This document shows, one piece after another, positions 10,702 through 21,355 of a stretch of 64,000 nt of DNA. The stretch comes from Hippopus hippopus. Taxonomy: Eukaryota; Mollusca; Bivalvia; Cardiida; Cardiidae. Made by a program: the position numbers and the translations under genes. The notes beneath the pieces are model-generated. The model was not told the DNA's origin. It saw only the letters and a list, made by a program, of their open reading frames with translations, and made no database searches. The DNA lies in NCBI GenBank assembly GCA_946811185.2, contig OX328102.1, positions 11,657,194 through 11,721,193 on the forward strand, in the 5' to 3' direction. How positions within the stretch are numbered: position 1 is the stretch's first letter; each line of letters begins with the position of its first letter.

Positions 10702-10932
10702 TTAACCCTTTCCCAAACAATCCCTGGTTTTCACGACCCTGAAAAAGAAGCCTTTTGAAAACATTGTGGGAAAAGGAGAAAATGCTGGTAACCAGCATTT
10801 TCTCCTTTTCCCACAATGTTTTCTACCCCCCCAGAACAAATTTCAATTTTTGAGTCACGTTAATTTTGTCGTCTGCAAATGCTTTCAATTTGGACCAGTT
10901 TAAAATTTTGTCGTTTGGTAAAGAGTTAAGGA
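10702..10932. repeat. HP-C element, complete
   Basis: Near-consensus copy with perfect hairpin around 10785-10805. Confidence 0.9.
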
Positions 10933-10987
10933 AATAAGGGACACCTTCAAAATAAGTGAGAGAAATGCACATGATAATCAAATAAAT

Positions 10988-11446
10988 AAGCCAGGCTGTG
11001 ATAAAACGGGGTTTAATTCATCTCCGTGATGCATATCGGGGAAGTCATCACATAATCATGGACCCATCACAGCCATTTTGTTCAACTTTTTACCAAACGA
11101 CAAAATTATAGACTAGTCTAAATTGAAAGCATTTGCAGATGACAGAATAAATATGGCTCAAAAATTAAAAATTGTTTTGGAAAGGGTAGAAAACATTGTG
11201 GGAAAAGGAGAAAATGCTGGTTACCAGCATTTTCTCCTTTTCCTACAATGTTTTCAAAAGGATTTTTTTCTCAGGGTCGTTAAAAGTCGGGATTGTGTGG
11301 TAAAGAGTTAACAACCAACTGAATCATAAGGTACACAGGTCCTTGGACATAAAGAAAATTTACCAAAAGCAAAAAGTTTCGATCCTGGACAGCCTGCGAT
11401 ACTTTTTGCAGATGCATTAAACCCCCCGTTCTCAGAGCATGACTAA
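10988..11446. repeat. HP-B element interrupted by HP-C
   Basis: Opposite orientation to the 6.4-kb copy (catcacataatcatggaccc block first). Continuity breaks at 11085 and resumes at 11308 around an inserted HP-C. Confidence 0.85.
11086..11307. repeat. HP-C element inserted in HP-B, TTAA-type duplication
   Basis: 222 bp, with TCAA (11082-11085) and TTAA (11308-11311) flanks, the first probably a mutated TTAA. It fixes the true ends of the family. Confidence 0.9.
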
Positions 11447-11749
11447 AAAATATGAAAGGTACAAAGTCCCATTTAAGTGGAATGTGGTGGGACATTTGTC
11501 GTATTCAGTGGTACAATGTGATCCCAGACAATCCCCCCCCCCCCCCCCAAATTGGCAGAACACCGAAAGTGTACTTGAATTTTTACCCAATGATGGCCTC
11601 TTCCATGAACTTTTAATGACGTCACAGAAGAAGATAAAATTTAGGTGCTTTTTCAGAGTGTATTTGTGTGTCAAAAGGAAGAAAATACCCTCTTTTTTTT
11701 GACAGAGATAACAGGATTTTGGAGTAAATCGCCTAGCTTCTCTCTTTAC

Positions 11750-12190
11750 TAAAGGTGAAGCAAGATTTTAGACTCGATCATTTTGAAAGCATAATATGCA
11801 TATGACGAATTAAATGTTTTTCAAACTGTTGAATTTTTCTTTGAAAGAGTAGGAAAACATTGCGGAAAGAGGACAGTATGCTAGTTACCAACATTTCTCC
11901 TTTCCCCACCACTGTTTTTTCTAAAGCCTTCTTCATCGAAGTCGCTAAAAATCGGTACTGTTTTGGTGAAGTATAAATCTCGTCCGCAATTCTTCCGTGA
12001 CGTCGATTATGAAACAATCCCGTGTTTTTCCGAAACTGAGAAAGACGGTTTTTTCGAAAGCATTGTTTGAAAGGAGAAAATGCTGGTAACCAGAACTGTC
12101 TCATTTTCCCACAACCTTTTCTAACCCTTCAAAGAAAATCCCATCGTTTGAGCAAAGTTTAAATTGTCTGCAGATATTTTCATTTGCACA
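11750..12190. repeat. HP-C, fused decayed copies
   Basis: Two decayed cores (near 11880 and 12080) and one right end. Confidence 0.7.
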
Positions 12191-12415
12191 AGTCTAATAT
12201 TTCTTCCTCAGACTTTATTTAAACTGTCAAATGGATGAATGGTTAGTTCTTTTTTGTATCGTGAAAGATCGCCATTAGCAGAATTATGCCTCGGGTCATT
12301 ACCAAACGCCCTTGGTGTTTTTAATGACAAACCTAAGGGAGGAAGCTTTTGAAATAGCACTGCTCTTTTTCGTGACATAAGGAGAAAGTTTCGGTACCGG
12401 CATGTTCGCCTATTT

Positions 12416-12585
12416 TAACCCTTTACCAAACAATCCCAAATCTTAACGACCCTGATGAAAAGACTTTAAAAACAACGTTTTCTACACTTTCAAAGACAAA
12501 TCCCAACCATTGAGCTACGTTTAATTTGTCGTCTGCAAATGCTCTCAATTTAAAAAAGTCTAACATTCTGTTGTCAGGTAAAATT
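12416..12585. repeat. HP-C element, hairpin deleted
   Basis: Left and right thirds are joined without the core. Confidence 0.7.
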
Positions 12586-12628
12586 TCATGGTTGTTGTAT
12601 GATGGCGATTAACAGGATTATGTGTTAA

Positions 12629-12853
12629 CCCATTACCAGACGACAAAATTTTAGCTTTGTCCAAATTGAAAGCATTTGCAGACGACAATTTCAATGTGGC
12701 TGAAATGGATCAAATTTTCTTTGATATAGTAGAAAACACTGTGGGAAAGGAGAAAATGCTGATTACCAGCATTTTTCTCCTTTTCCCATAATGTTTTCAA
12801 AAGGCTTCTTTCCCAGGGTCGTTAAAAGTCGGCATTGTGCGGTAAGGGGTTTA
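12629..12853. repeat. HP-C element, complete
   Basis: Inverted relative to the copy at 12416; core atgctgattaccagcatttt. Confidence 0.85.
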
Positions 12854-12861
12854 TCTATTAT

Positions 12862-13106
12862 TCCTTCTGTTCAGAGGAAGAAAGATTTTGAAAACGTCGT
12901 GGTACAAGAAGGAAGTGTCGGTACCGGGCACGTTAGCCTTTTTTCAATGATTTCTACTTTTTGACGACAATTCCCTTTCCGTTAACGTTAACGTTTTCGA
13001 CGTTTGGAAGACAAATCATTTCACTAAACCAGTATCGTGAAATGGTGTCGTCTGCAGATTCTTTGAATTTGGACAAGTCTAAAATCTTTTCGCCTGATAA
13101 AGAGCT
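12862..13106. repeat. HP-C element, decayed
   Basis: Decayed core (gtcggtaccgggcac) and a recognisable right end (gtcgtctgcagattctttga). Confidence 0.65.
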
Positions 13107-13367
13107 AAAGAAATATAAATTTTATTCAATTGTTTTATTTCATATTAATTTCGTTTTTGTCATTTGTGATTTTGTCCTTCGGACTCGTTTTTTCAATCGC
13201 ATCACACCCCATTCTAGTGACAGATTTTTAATATCAAACACAACCAGTTGATTATCCTATTTATTATATTCCTAATTCACCTTTTTTTATTCTAATAATT
13301 ATCAAAAATGGTACAATATGAGCAATGAAGGAAAAAAGTAGTTCCGGCAAACATTCTGAAACGATAT

Positions 13368-13409
13368 CGTCACTAGTGATGATACCATAATTATCATCAC
13401 TAGTGGTGT
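13368..13409. repeat. Short palindrome in receptor intron
   Basis: cactagtgatgataccataa pairs with ttatcatcactagtg. Flanking AT-rich blocks 13121-13190 and 13455-13515 are direct repeats of each other. Confidence 0.7.
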
Positions 13410-13571
13410 TATTCACTGTGAAATCCCAGTAATTTACCGATAGGAATATAATAAATAAATTTTATTCAGTTGTTTACTTCACATTTATTTCATTCTTTGT
13501 CATTTATTTTTTGTCCACTCGTATAAGACGTTATCATAAATGTACTGTATATACATGTATTCTGTTTACAG

Positions 13572-13649
13572 ATACATTGGTAGGATTCTGCAAGACGTTA
13601 ATCAACGTCAAACCTCCTGCTAAAGATGATCGATCGGAACCAAAATCAG
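13572..13649 (+). CDS. Exon of novel type I membrane receptor: stalk
   Basis: Seen: acceptor tgtttacag at 13563-13571 and a consensus donor gtaagta at 13650. The exon is 78 bases, symmetric phase 1-1, and encodes TLVGFCKTLINVKPPAKDDR followed by SEPKS. It supplies one more cysteine and then a hydrophilic Pro/Lys/Asp stretch, typical of a juxtamembrane stalk. A symmetric phase-1 exon could be skipped without breaking the frame, which would remove this stalk. An HP-A palindromic element begins 27 bases after the donor. Confidence 0.7.
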
Positions 13650-13676
13650 GTAAGTACAGAACAGATACCAGTAAAA

Positions 13677-13940
13677 TGGCTTGCAACACGCGAAAAGCGG
13701 CATTCGGACAATTGCGTAAAGTGTCGTCTCGGATCAGCCTGCGCAGTCCGCGCAGGCTAATCCGAGACGGCACTTTACGACTACATCAGATTTTGTGCTA
13801 CAGTAGACTTGTGCAAAACAGAAAATTACATAAAAACGGAAAGTGTCGTTTTGGATTAGCCTGCGTGGACTGCGCAGGCTGATCCGAGACGACACTTTAC
13901 GCAAATGTCCGAATGCCCCTTTTCGCGTGTTGCAGGCCAT
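13677..13940 (+). repeat. HP-A palindromic element, complete
   Basis: Complete copy starting 27 bases after the splice donor at 13650 of the receptor stalk exon. Confidence 0.9.
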
Positions 13941-13948
13941 ATGCAAAT

Positions 13949-14350
13949 GAACCACGCTCTGTGCAAAGGTGGTTTAACCCTTATCCTGCTAAATAACTAA
14001 AATGAAATTTTCAATTCGATAGTAAAAACCCAAATATTGCTATTTCAAAGTTATGTTTTGGGGAATAATATCTCCTTATCGGACAGTGTACATCCAAGAT
14101 CAGACTGCACGTTTTGTGCAGTCTGATCTTGGTTCTACACTGTCTGCAAAAGGTCAGTGAGTCGCGCTTAGCAGTCTAAGGATTAATGCATCTGGCAATA
14201 GTATCGACCAAGGTCAGCCTGCGCACCCACTGCGCAGGCTGACCGGGATCGAAACATTTTGCTTTCGGTAAAATTTTTGCGTGTCAAAGGACCGTTCTGT
14301 CTCAGACAAAGTGGATCCAGTAATGCGACTACTTGCTTGGCATTATAAGA
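13949..14350. repeat. HP-B element interrupted by HP-D
   Basis: Left end accacgctctgtgcaaaggt, then HP-D inserted at TTAA, then tgcatctggcaatagtatcg and the usual hairpin; right end decayed. Confidence 0.85.
13978..14182. repeat. HP-D element with TTAA duplication, inserted in HP-B
   Basis: 205 bp, TTAA at 13974-13977 and 14183-14186. Complete hairpin. It defines the family ends and target. Confidence 0.9.
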
Positions 14351-14452
14351 AGATGCTCAAAGCCCCATTTTTTAAATCTAGAGTGCCGCTCAAGTGTCGG
14401 CATATTATTAAATAATACAGATAAGAGGTACACTAATAGACTATGAGCCAGC

Positions 14453-17400
14453 AGGGTGTTTGCTCCCCCCCCCCCCCGGGGCAATTTTCGGGACTACGAT
14501 TTTCTTGAGCCCCAAGGTCTCCTGAGCACATTCCCAAAGTCTGTCACCTGGGGAGTGGGGCTTTTGGAAGTTATAGAGATCAAAGGTCATCAAGTGCACC
14601 CCAACCCTAATCTTATTAGTTGATCCTTATTTGACAGTTCGTTGGAAATTTTATACTTTGTGAAAGTCCCAAATGATCTCAGGTAATGTAAAAAGCTTAT
14701 GTTTAGATAATTATATGCATTTCTAACAAAATAAAAGAACATTTAATGCAAATCAAAGCACTGACAGCACTATTTTTTTATGATTCAAGCTTCCAAAAAA
14801 TCATAATCTGACAAACTACAGGGATATTTCTCAGATAAAGCACATTTTCTTGATCACAACTACCTTGAATGCATTCTAGAAGCAACCCAAATGGCATTTT
14901 CTGATTAATTGTATATTAATCTGTCATATTCATGGATACAATGGAAGCACTTATAACCAAAGCTCATTAATTTACTTTTTAATTTTTTATATCAGTTGCT
15001 GAGAATTCAACAACTATCTGGTTCATTTCTTTATTTTAGATAAAAAAATCTAAAATTTATTGGTATGCTTATTTTCATGATCTTAATGATTATATTCATT
15101 ACAGTAAATAAAAACTTTTAGTGTAAATCAAAGTACTGAAGTTACTGATACATTGTGTAGCATGTAACTCTTGCATCTAAAATACGGACAAAAAAGGTTA
15201 AAAGTAAAATATATCTTGACCTTATTTACTAAGCAGACATTGCATATGCTATCTACAGTGTTATTTTATCAATTTAGTTCCCTCAGACAGTGATACTTAA
15301 AATCGAACTTGCCATGACAAAGTAGTAAAAGTATGACCAACAGACATATCCACCTTTTTAGTTAGATACAACATACATATGCATAAATTTAAACTTTTCA
15401 GCGCTATAGGCGAAAACAGAGGCGTTTGCGGATGACAAAGATCAAGATCAGACTGCACAGAACGTGCAGTCTGATCATGGAACACTGTCGTTCACTTGTT
15501 TAGTCAAGCCAAATATGATAAAACTCCGAGTTTCAGTGGAACCTATTTCCAGGCATCGAAGAGGTGGACATTCAATATTTGGCGCCGAAAAAGTTGACTG
15601 CCCAAAATCAGAGATATATTATTCGTAGTTAATCTTGTTTCACTTTTTACACTCATCGATTAAGTAATCAGGTGATTTACTAACAATGTGAGTTACCAAG
15701 ATGAATTGAATCCCCCATTTGGATTTGATATTTCAATAGGGCAGATGCACCTGTTATCTCACACTGTTGGTCAGTATTCATTTACAGAGGACCATAGTGT
15801 TATAGTGAATGAGAGCTCATTCATGCTTGTATTTGCTCAGTGAAACCTTCACCATCATCATTCTCATGCCTACCAGCCTTATTTGTAGCTTTATGTTTTT
15901 GTTAAGAAAACTGTGGTTGTCGTTTTTCCGTTGCTACATGTTCAGAATTATGTCATTTAACAGAGACAGAAGCTCTTTTGATATTTTAGCTGGCCAGTTA
16001 TCATTTGCCTTGTTTGATAGATGGTTAGTGATTCTCCTTATTTCTGCTATAGGCCTGTGCATGAGTTTTGTTTTTCTCTCTTTCTATCAAACATGTATAT
16101 AAAGGTACCTGTTGTATGTCAAAAAGAAAATGCCTGCTGCAATATACTTATAAATACTGTGCTTAGCTCCACCTCATCCAGTATCAGCATAATTGTATTA
16201 TTGTGCATGAACAGATGAACATTTTTTTTTTTTTTTGGCATTTGGTATCACGATCATGGGCTTATTGTTATTTCCAGGATTTTGTTTCCCATATTTAGAA
16301 AAAAGGTTTTATTTCACTGTACTATTCCATATAAGTGATGCACCAATAATTACTCATCTGTAGGAAGAAATGATTTGAGTGATCTAATGGGGAGACATTT
16401 TCTTCTTTTCTGACCTGATTTCTTATTCCCAAAGTCTATGCTGTGAAGGGAAGTCTCTGTACTTCGACAAAAGTAAATCCTGTTTTGCAAAATCTTACCT
16501 TGGAATAATTTAGAGAATTACAAACCCAAACTGTTTCAAAAATTGTTTTATGCATGCCCTCTTTGCGTACATTTTGATTCTTTTTACAATTGTGGTAAAA
16601 ATGTCATATTGTTAACAGAACAGAATCTTTATTGAATTTTTACAGTGTTTACTGGTTACTTCCCCATGTCATAGACATGCAGTATGTGTTTAAACAATAC
16701 AGAGTATAAGTCATAGTAATTATTTAGTTAACATATTGAAATATATTCTAACCAAGCGATGAGAAAGATGATAACAATGTTGACTTCATGAATGTGGTCC
16801 ATGAGTGATAGTGGATAGACTTTAATATAGCATGGAATGATCTGTTGTAAAAATCATTGTTACCATTTCAATGAAAGGCAACTTCATATTAGTCTCGAAC
16901 TCTATGTAGGGCCACCATTAGGAAAAAGATCTAAACAGCTTTATTCACTGGGTTAAATACAATACCAATCGATATGGCAAATTACTGTTAATTATAGAAG
17001 TGATAAATAAAATCCTGACGTCAATGAGTTCTTATTGGTCAACAGCAAGAAATATCTTTAGTTCCAGCAAATATCGTAAGATTTTTAAAAAAGCTCAACA
17101 TTTGTCACTATTAATACTCTGATTTCCTTCAGAGACACAGCTTATAGATAGGATAAATTATAATGGTAAAGCACAATGTTTGTCATGGAATCTATTCTGT
17201 ATCACTAAGATCATAATTGATGATCTTGTATGCTATGGATAAGTTTTTTGGTACCAGCCATTTTACGCCCACAAACATGGCCAAGAACAGTTCTGTCAGT
17301 ACTTTGATTCAAACAAAATTGCTTCTATTTGTGTGAAACAGCTGTTTTCACTAAAGATAGGAGTGTATAAACCCATCTGAACATGTTTCTGACATATTAA

Positions 17401-17623
17401 ATGTAGAAAATGAAATGAAAATTTAACCTGAACTGCTATTCATTGATATATTGTATGCAACAGTGCACTTGATGACCTTTGACCTCTATAACTCGCAAAA
17501 GCGCCGCTCGCCAGGTGGCAGACTTTCACAAAGTGCTCAGGAGACCTTGGGGTTTAAGAAAATTATAGTGCCGAAAATTTCCCCGGGGGGGGGGGATGGG
17601 GGAGGGGGGCCTATTGGTGGCTC
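14453..17623. mobile_element. ~3.2-kb element with ~155-bp terminal inverted repeats
   Basis: Seen: 14453-14604 is repeated in inverted orientation at 17458-17623. Matching blocks include the poly-C/poly-G tract, ttttcttgagccccaaggtc, ctcctgagcac, gttatagagatcaaaggtca and tcaagtgcac. The 2.85-kb interior is AT-rich and has no convincing gene. It contains an HP-D hairpin near 15420-15490 and weak internal repeats (for example 14735-14770 versus 15110-15145). No clear target duplication was identified. It lies in the second intron of the receptor gene. Class is unknown; a non-autonomous DNA transposon or foldback element is likely. Confidence 0.7.
15415..15490. repeat. HP-D hairpin fragment
   Basis: gatcagactgcacagaacgt and its inverse; inside the 3.2-kb element. 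Confidence 0.7.
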
Positions 17624-17866
17624 AAGATCTATAAAGTGTTTGACATACTTTCAGTATTGCACCTTCGTACATTCGCTCCCAGGCACGAGAGAAATCATTA
17701 CTCTTGTTTTTAGTAGAGATCATACTTATCCATGTCTATATAGGGTCCCTGCTTTAGATGTGAAAGGAAAGAGAGACATATAGGGTCCCTGCTTAAGATA
17801 CGAAAGGAAAGATATGTCTCGAGCAGTGCTCGTGTACTAAGTATCATACTCCGTTACCTAACACAT

Positions 17867-19055
17867 ATGTTCAGGTACACTTGTATGTACAGGTATAAAT
17901 GTATTTTCATGCACAGGACAAGTGCACTGCAAAATAAATTTCCTTACCTAACACATATATTTAGGTACACTTGTATGTACAAGTACAAATGTATTTTCAT
18001 GCATAGGTATCTTACTTTTGGCACAGACCGGTTTTCCCCCAGACAGAACCCATTTTAGTCTACGGGAATTTTTATAAGCAGTTCTTAAGTCCTTCACGTT
18101 TGGCTTGGTTATCTTACACATAATTTCTGGCACATATGAATGTTCTACATGTGTTTCCCGTAACAGGTACCTTGCTTCCGGCGAAGATCACACGTACCCG
18201 AGACATAACCTATTCTGATTTACAGATGTCTCTAGTGATATACTTGCCTTAAATGTATTTCAGGTATGCATCTTACTTCTGGACAGGACCAGATGTCTCC
18301 CCTAGGGACAGAACTTATTTTAGTGCACTAGAGATGTCTTTCGCACATTTATTGACCTTCATAGGGAGTTTAATTACCTTACACGTATTTTCATGTTCAA
18401 TATTCTACAGGTTTTTTAGGTACAAGTGACATTCTTTCGGCACAGACAGGATGTTGTCCAGACAGAACCCATTTTAATTTACAGGAAATTTATCAAGCAG
18501 TGCACATACCCTTAATATCGTACCCGGTTACTATACACATATTTTTGTGTAGAATCGAGCGTTCTACTTGTATTTTCAGGTACAGGCACCTTACTTTCGA
18601 CATAGACCGGATGTTGCCTAAGACAGAACCAGCTTCAGTGCACGAGAGATGTCTCTAACACATCTAATGTCTTTCATATCAGACCACTTATTTTACACAT
18701 ATTTACATTTTCAACTGAATATTCTGCATATACTTTCAGGTACAGATACCATCTGGCAGAGGCCGGATGTTCCCTAGACAGAACCTATTCTAGGTTACAA
18801 TCGATGTGCCTAGCACTTCTAACGTCCTTCATATCGACTTTAATGATCTTACATATATTTTCAGAAACAATTAATCGTGTACATTTTTTTTTTCAGGTAC
18901 AGATACTTCACTTCCGGCACAGACCGGATGTTCCCTAGACAGAACCTATTTTTGGTTACAGTTAATATGTTTAGCACTTTTAACACTCTTCATATCGGCT
19001 TCAATTATCTTGCACATATTTTCAGATAAAAAAAATGTTCTACGTGTATTTTCAG
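17867..19055 (+). repeat. Tandem array of degenerate transmembrane-exon copies (~158 bp)
   Basis: Seen: units aligned on 'cag|gtacagataccttacttccgg' style junctions start at 18007, 18167, 18264, 18420, 18580, 18740, 18897 and the intact exon 19056; most steps are 156-160 bases (one is 97). Two truncated copies precede at about 17872 and 17950. Each unit contains the splice acceptor, the LLPAQTGC / DRTHF-like stalk and the hydrophobic core, but not the donor. Stops or frameshifts break the units at 18007, 18264, 18580 and 18740. Unit 18897 remains open and is 159 bases (53 codons) from 19056, so it reads in frame into the intact exon. Confidence 0.8.
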
Positions 19056-19215
19056 GTACAGGTACCCTACTTCCGGCACAGACCGGATGTATCCCAGACA
19101 GAACCCACTTTAGTTTACAGGAGATGTCTTTAGCAGTGCTTGTGTCTTTCATATCGGGATCGGTTATTTTGTCAGCGATTGTGGTAGTGATTTGGAAATG
19201 CAGACATACAAAATG
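19056..19215 (+). CDS. Transmembrane exon of novel receptor (intact last unit of a tandem exon array)
   Basis: Seen: acceptor tattttcag at 19055, phase 1, and donor gtaatt at 19216, phase 2. It encodes a short Thr-rich ectodomain piece (GTGTLLPAQTGC, IPDRTHFSLQ), a hydrophobic segment of about 22 residues (core LVSFISGSVILSAIVVV) and a basic stop-transfer KCRHTK. This gives an N-out, C-in orientation. Without splicing the frame ends at TAA 19217, so splicing to a downstream exon is expected. The exon is the intact member of the ~158-bp array that starts about 1 kb upstream. An HP-A copy starts 15 bases after the donor. Confidence 0.8.
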
Positions 19216-19230
19216 GTAATTACATAATAA

Positions 19231-19420
19231 TTGGCTTGCAACACGCGAAAAGGGGCATTCAGACATTTGCGTAAAGTGTCGTCTCGGATCAGCCTGCGCA
19301 GTCCGCGCAGGCTAATCCGAGACGGCACTTTACGTCTACATTAGATTTTGTTATTCAGTAGACTTGCGCAATTTTATACAGAAAATTACATAAAAACGGA
19401 AAGTGTCATTTCGGATTAGC
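19231..19420 (+). repeat. HP-A palindromic element, right end missing
   Basis: Starts 15 bases after the donor of the transmembrane exon (19216). Truncated at almost the same internal point as the copy at 2973. Confidence 0.85.
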
Positions 19421-19987
19421 ATACGCGAAAGATGTTCTACATTTTGTAAATATTTATGATATATAAGCTATAAAAGACAGAAGTAAACTTTAGAGGGGCA
19501 TCAAACCAGTTTTTGACCCGAAAATTTGAAAAGGGGGGGGGGGGTCGAGGGGAGAAAGTTGATAATATCATGGAAGGAAAGATCATAAGGCCTGGCTGTT
19601 TGCCCTTGGTTGGAAAAACGGTCACGAGCCCACGACCCTCAAAACCAAATTCGGCGACTGTACCAACAGAGCTAGAGTGCACCGATTGTTTACTGTGTTA
19701 AAATGTATTTATCTGTGATAATTCAAGAACGGTCATACTCGTTGTCTGCGCATGTCATATTCTTCGAAGATTAGGTCTGTTTTTGAAAAAGCCATGTAGC
19801 GGAAGATATTGCAGCCATACCGTAACGAACGGAAGAAGAAATTTTACAGTAAAAATACCAAAAACTCGGGAATTTCGTGTTTTCTCCAGGTGTTTCTATG
19901 AACTTTTTAACTGTAAATTCCTCTTAGCACGCATATGAAAATTAGCAGACTTTGTAAAGGTTTTCTAAAAACGTATCATATCTCATT

Positions 19988-20214
19988 TAACTCTTTGCCA
20001 AACAACGAAATTTTAGACTAGTCCAAATTCAAAGCTGTTTCAGACGACAATTTAAACGTGGCTAAATTGATAAAATTTGACTCTGACAGAGTAGAAAACA
20101 TTGTGGGAAAACGAGAAAATGCTGGTTACCAACATTTTCTCCTTTTCCCACAATATTTTCAAAAGGGTTTGACCCCAGGGTTGTTAGAACACGGGATTGT
20201 GTAGTTAAGGGTTC
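19988..20214. repeat. HP-C element, complete
   Basis: Near-consensus; lies in the intron before the receptor exon at 20331. Confidence 0.9.
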
Positions 20215-20330
20215 AGCCAAACTTGAATCAGTTTGGACAGGTCAAACATTCTGTCGTTTTGGTAAAGAAATACCGGTATATTTAAGACCCGGCTGTCTCG
20301 AACAGTAAAATCGCAACTTCGCTATTGTAG

Positions 20331-20412
20331 GGAATCAGAACAATCGAAAACAGAGAGACGACAGAGAGAGCAGCGAACAGCCGCTCTACACGCCATCACA
20401 CAAATTGCAAGG
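20331..20412 (+). CDS. Exon of novel receptor: basic juxtamembrane cytoplasmic segment
   Basis: Seen: acceptor gctattgtag at 20330 and donor gtgagt at 20413. The 82-base exon is open in exactly the frame needed: its first base completes the Trp codon left by the transmembrane exon (phase 2) and it ends in phase 0, matching the tail exon. It encodes ESEQSKTERRQREQRTAALH then AITQIAR, a highly charged, probably helical linker directly inside the membrane. It was found because the direct join of the transmembrane exon to 21356 runs into TGA. The phase fit on both sides is strong support, although the exon is short. Confidence 0.7.
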
Positions 20413-20454
20413 GTGAGTTACAATACAAACCACGTGACCTTGTACCGCATTCAT

Positions 20455-20580
20455 CAACCATTCTAAATAGCGTTCAAATTCTAAATAAGACAATCCATCT
20501 GATTGGCTGAGACAAAACTTCTCCGCCAATCAGATAGCTAGTCTTAGAATTGAAAATAAAGACCTATTTTATAATCGCAA
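20455..20580. repeat. HP-E-like palindrome
   Basis: ctgattggctgagac / tctccgccaatcagat is the central stem with shortened arms. Another partial copy is near 9890-9975. Confidence 0.6.
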
Positions 20581-20603
20581 GCGGTTTACTTGCACATGTA
20601 AAT

Positions 20604-20859
20604 GAGTCATGCTTGGGGGTTTAAATACCTCTACAAAAAGTCTCGACCAATGTCAGCATGAGCAATCCACGCAGTCTGACATGAATCGAATTGTTTTGCT
20701 TTTCGTAAATTTTCTGCATGTCCAAGGACCAGTGTACCTCACGATTCAGTAGTTTGTAATACGAAATGAATTTTATGGATCCGTAATTAAGTGATGACTT
20801 GCTTGGGATAATGCATCGCGGTGATGCCTTAAATTCTCTTTTTCAAGAGCACGGCTCAT
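20604..20859. repeat. HP-B element
   Basis: Both ends present (gagtcatgcttg...gcacggctcat). Hairpin core is decayed (cagcatgagcaatccacgca). Confidence 0.8.
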
Positions 20860-21032
20860 ATAGAATATTTTGAGGGTCTACAAGTAAAATTGCCTCAGCG
20901 CTAGTAAGCGGATTTGGACGTATTTTAACTTGAACTCGATCAATTTTACTAAATTATTCAGATAGACAAATTGATTGATTGATTGATTGATTTGTTGGTT
21001 GGATGGTTGGTTGGTTGGTTGGTTGGTTGGTT

Positions 21033-21200
21033 GGTTGAATTTTAACGCTGTTTCCAACTTTATTTCAGTTATATCACGGCGGCCAGTGCACCTATCTAAG
21101 CTTTTCCGGAGTTTCTTTTCGCCAGTGCTCCGCACAGTATTCTTCGCAAGCCACTGGCTGCTTTCCAACATAACCATAGTTGAAACAATGGTCAGCATTA
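21033..21200 (-). repeat. SINE tail with GATT/GGTT tract
   Basis: A (gatt)n(ggtt)n run at 20970-21033 precedes the tail; then cggcggccagtgcacctatc. Confidence 0.7.
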
Positions 21201-21355
21201 TTCGAAATTAGTCACGTAAAAGGATCGAAATAGTGAAGGTTTTCGTACCTAGCTGTTGAGATGGAAAAGTCAAAAAGTAGAATTTACTAATTCAGACTAT
21301 TCTTTGCAAATCTCGGGTCAAAAGGTCGATGGCGCAAACTTATGTGATATTTCAG

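Noticed and set aside
15809..16102. 97-codon hydrophobic frame
   Set aside because: AT-rich interior of the 3.2-kb inverted-repeat element; composition alone explains hydrophobicity, and no family resemblance was seen.
18897..19055. Unit 7 of the array as a stand-alone exon
   Set aside because: It has an acceptor and open frame but no donor, so it could only act by reading into the intact exon.
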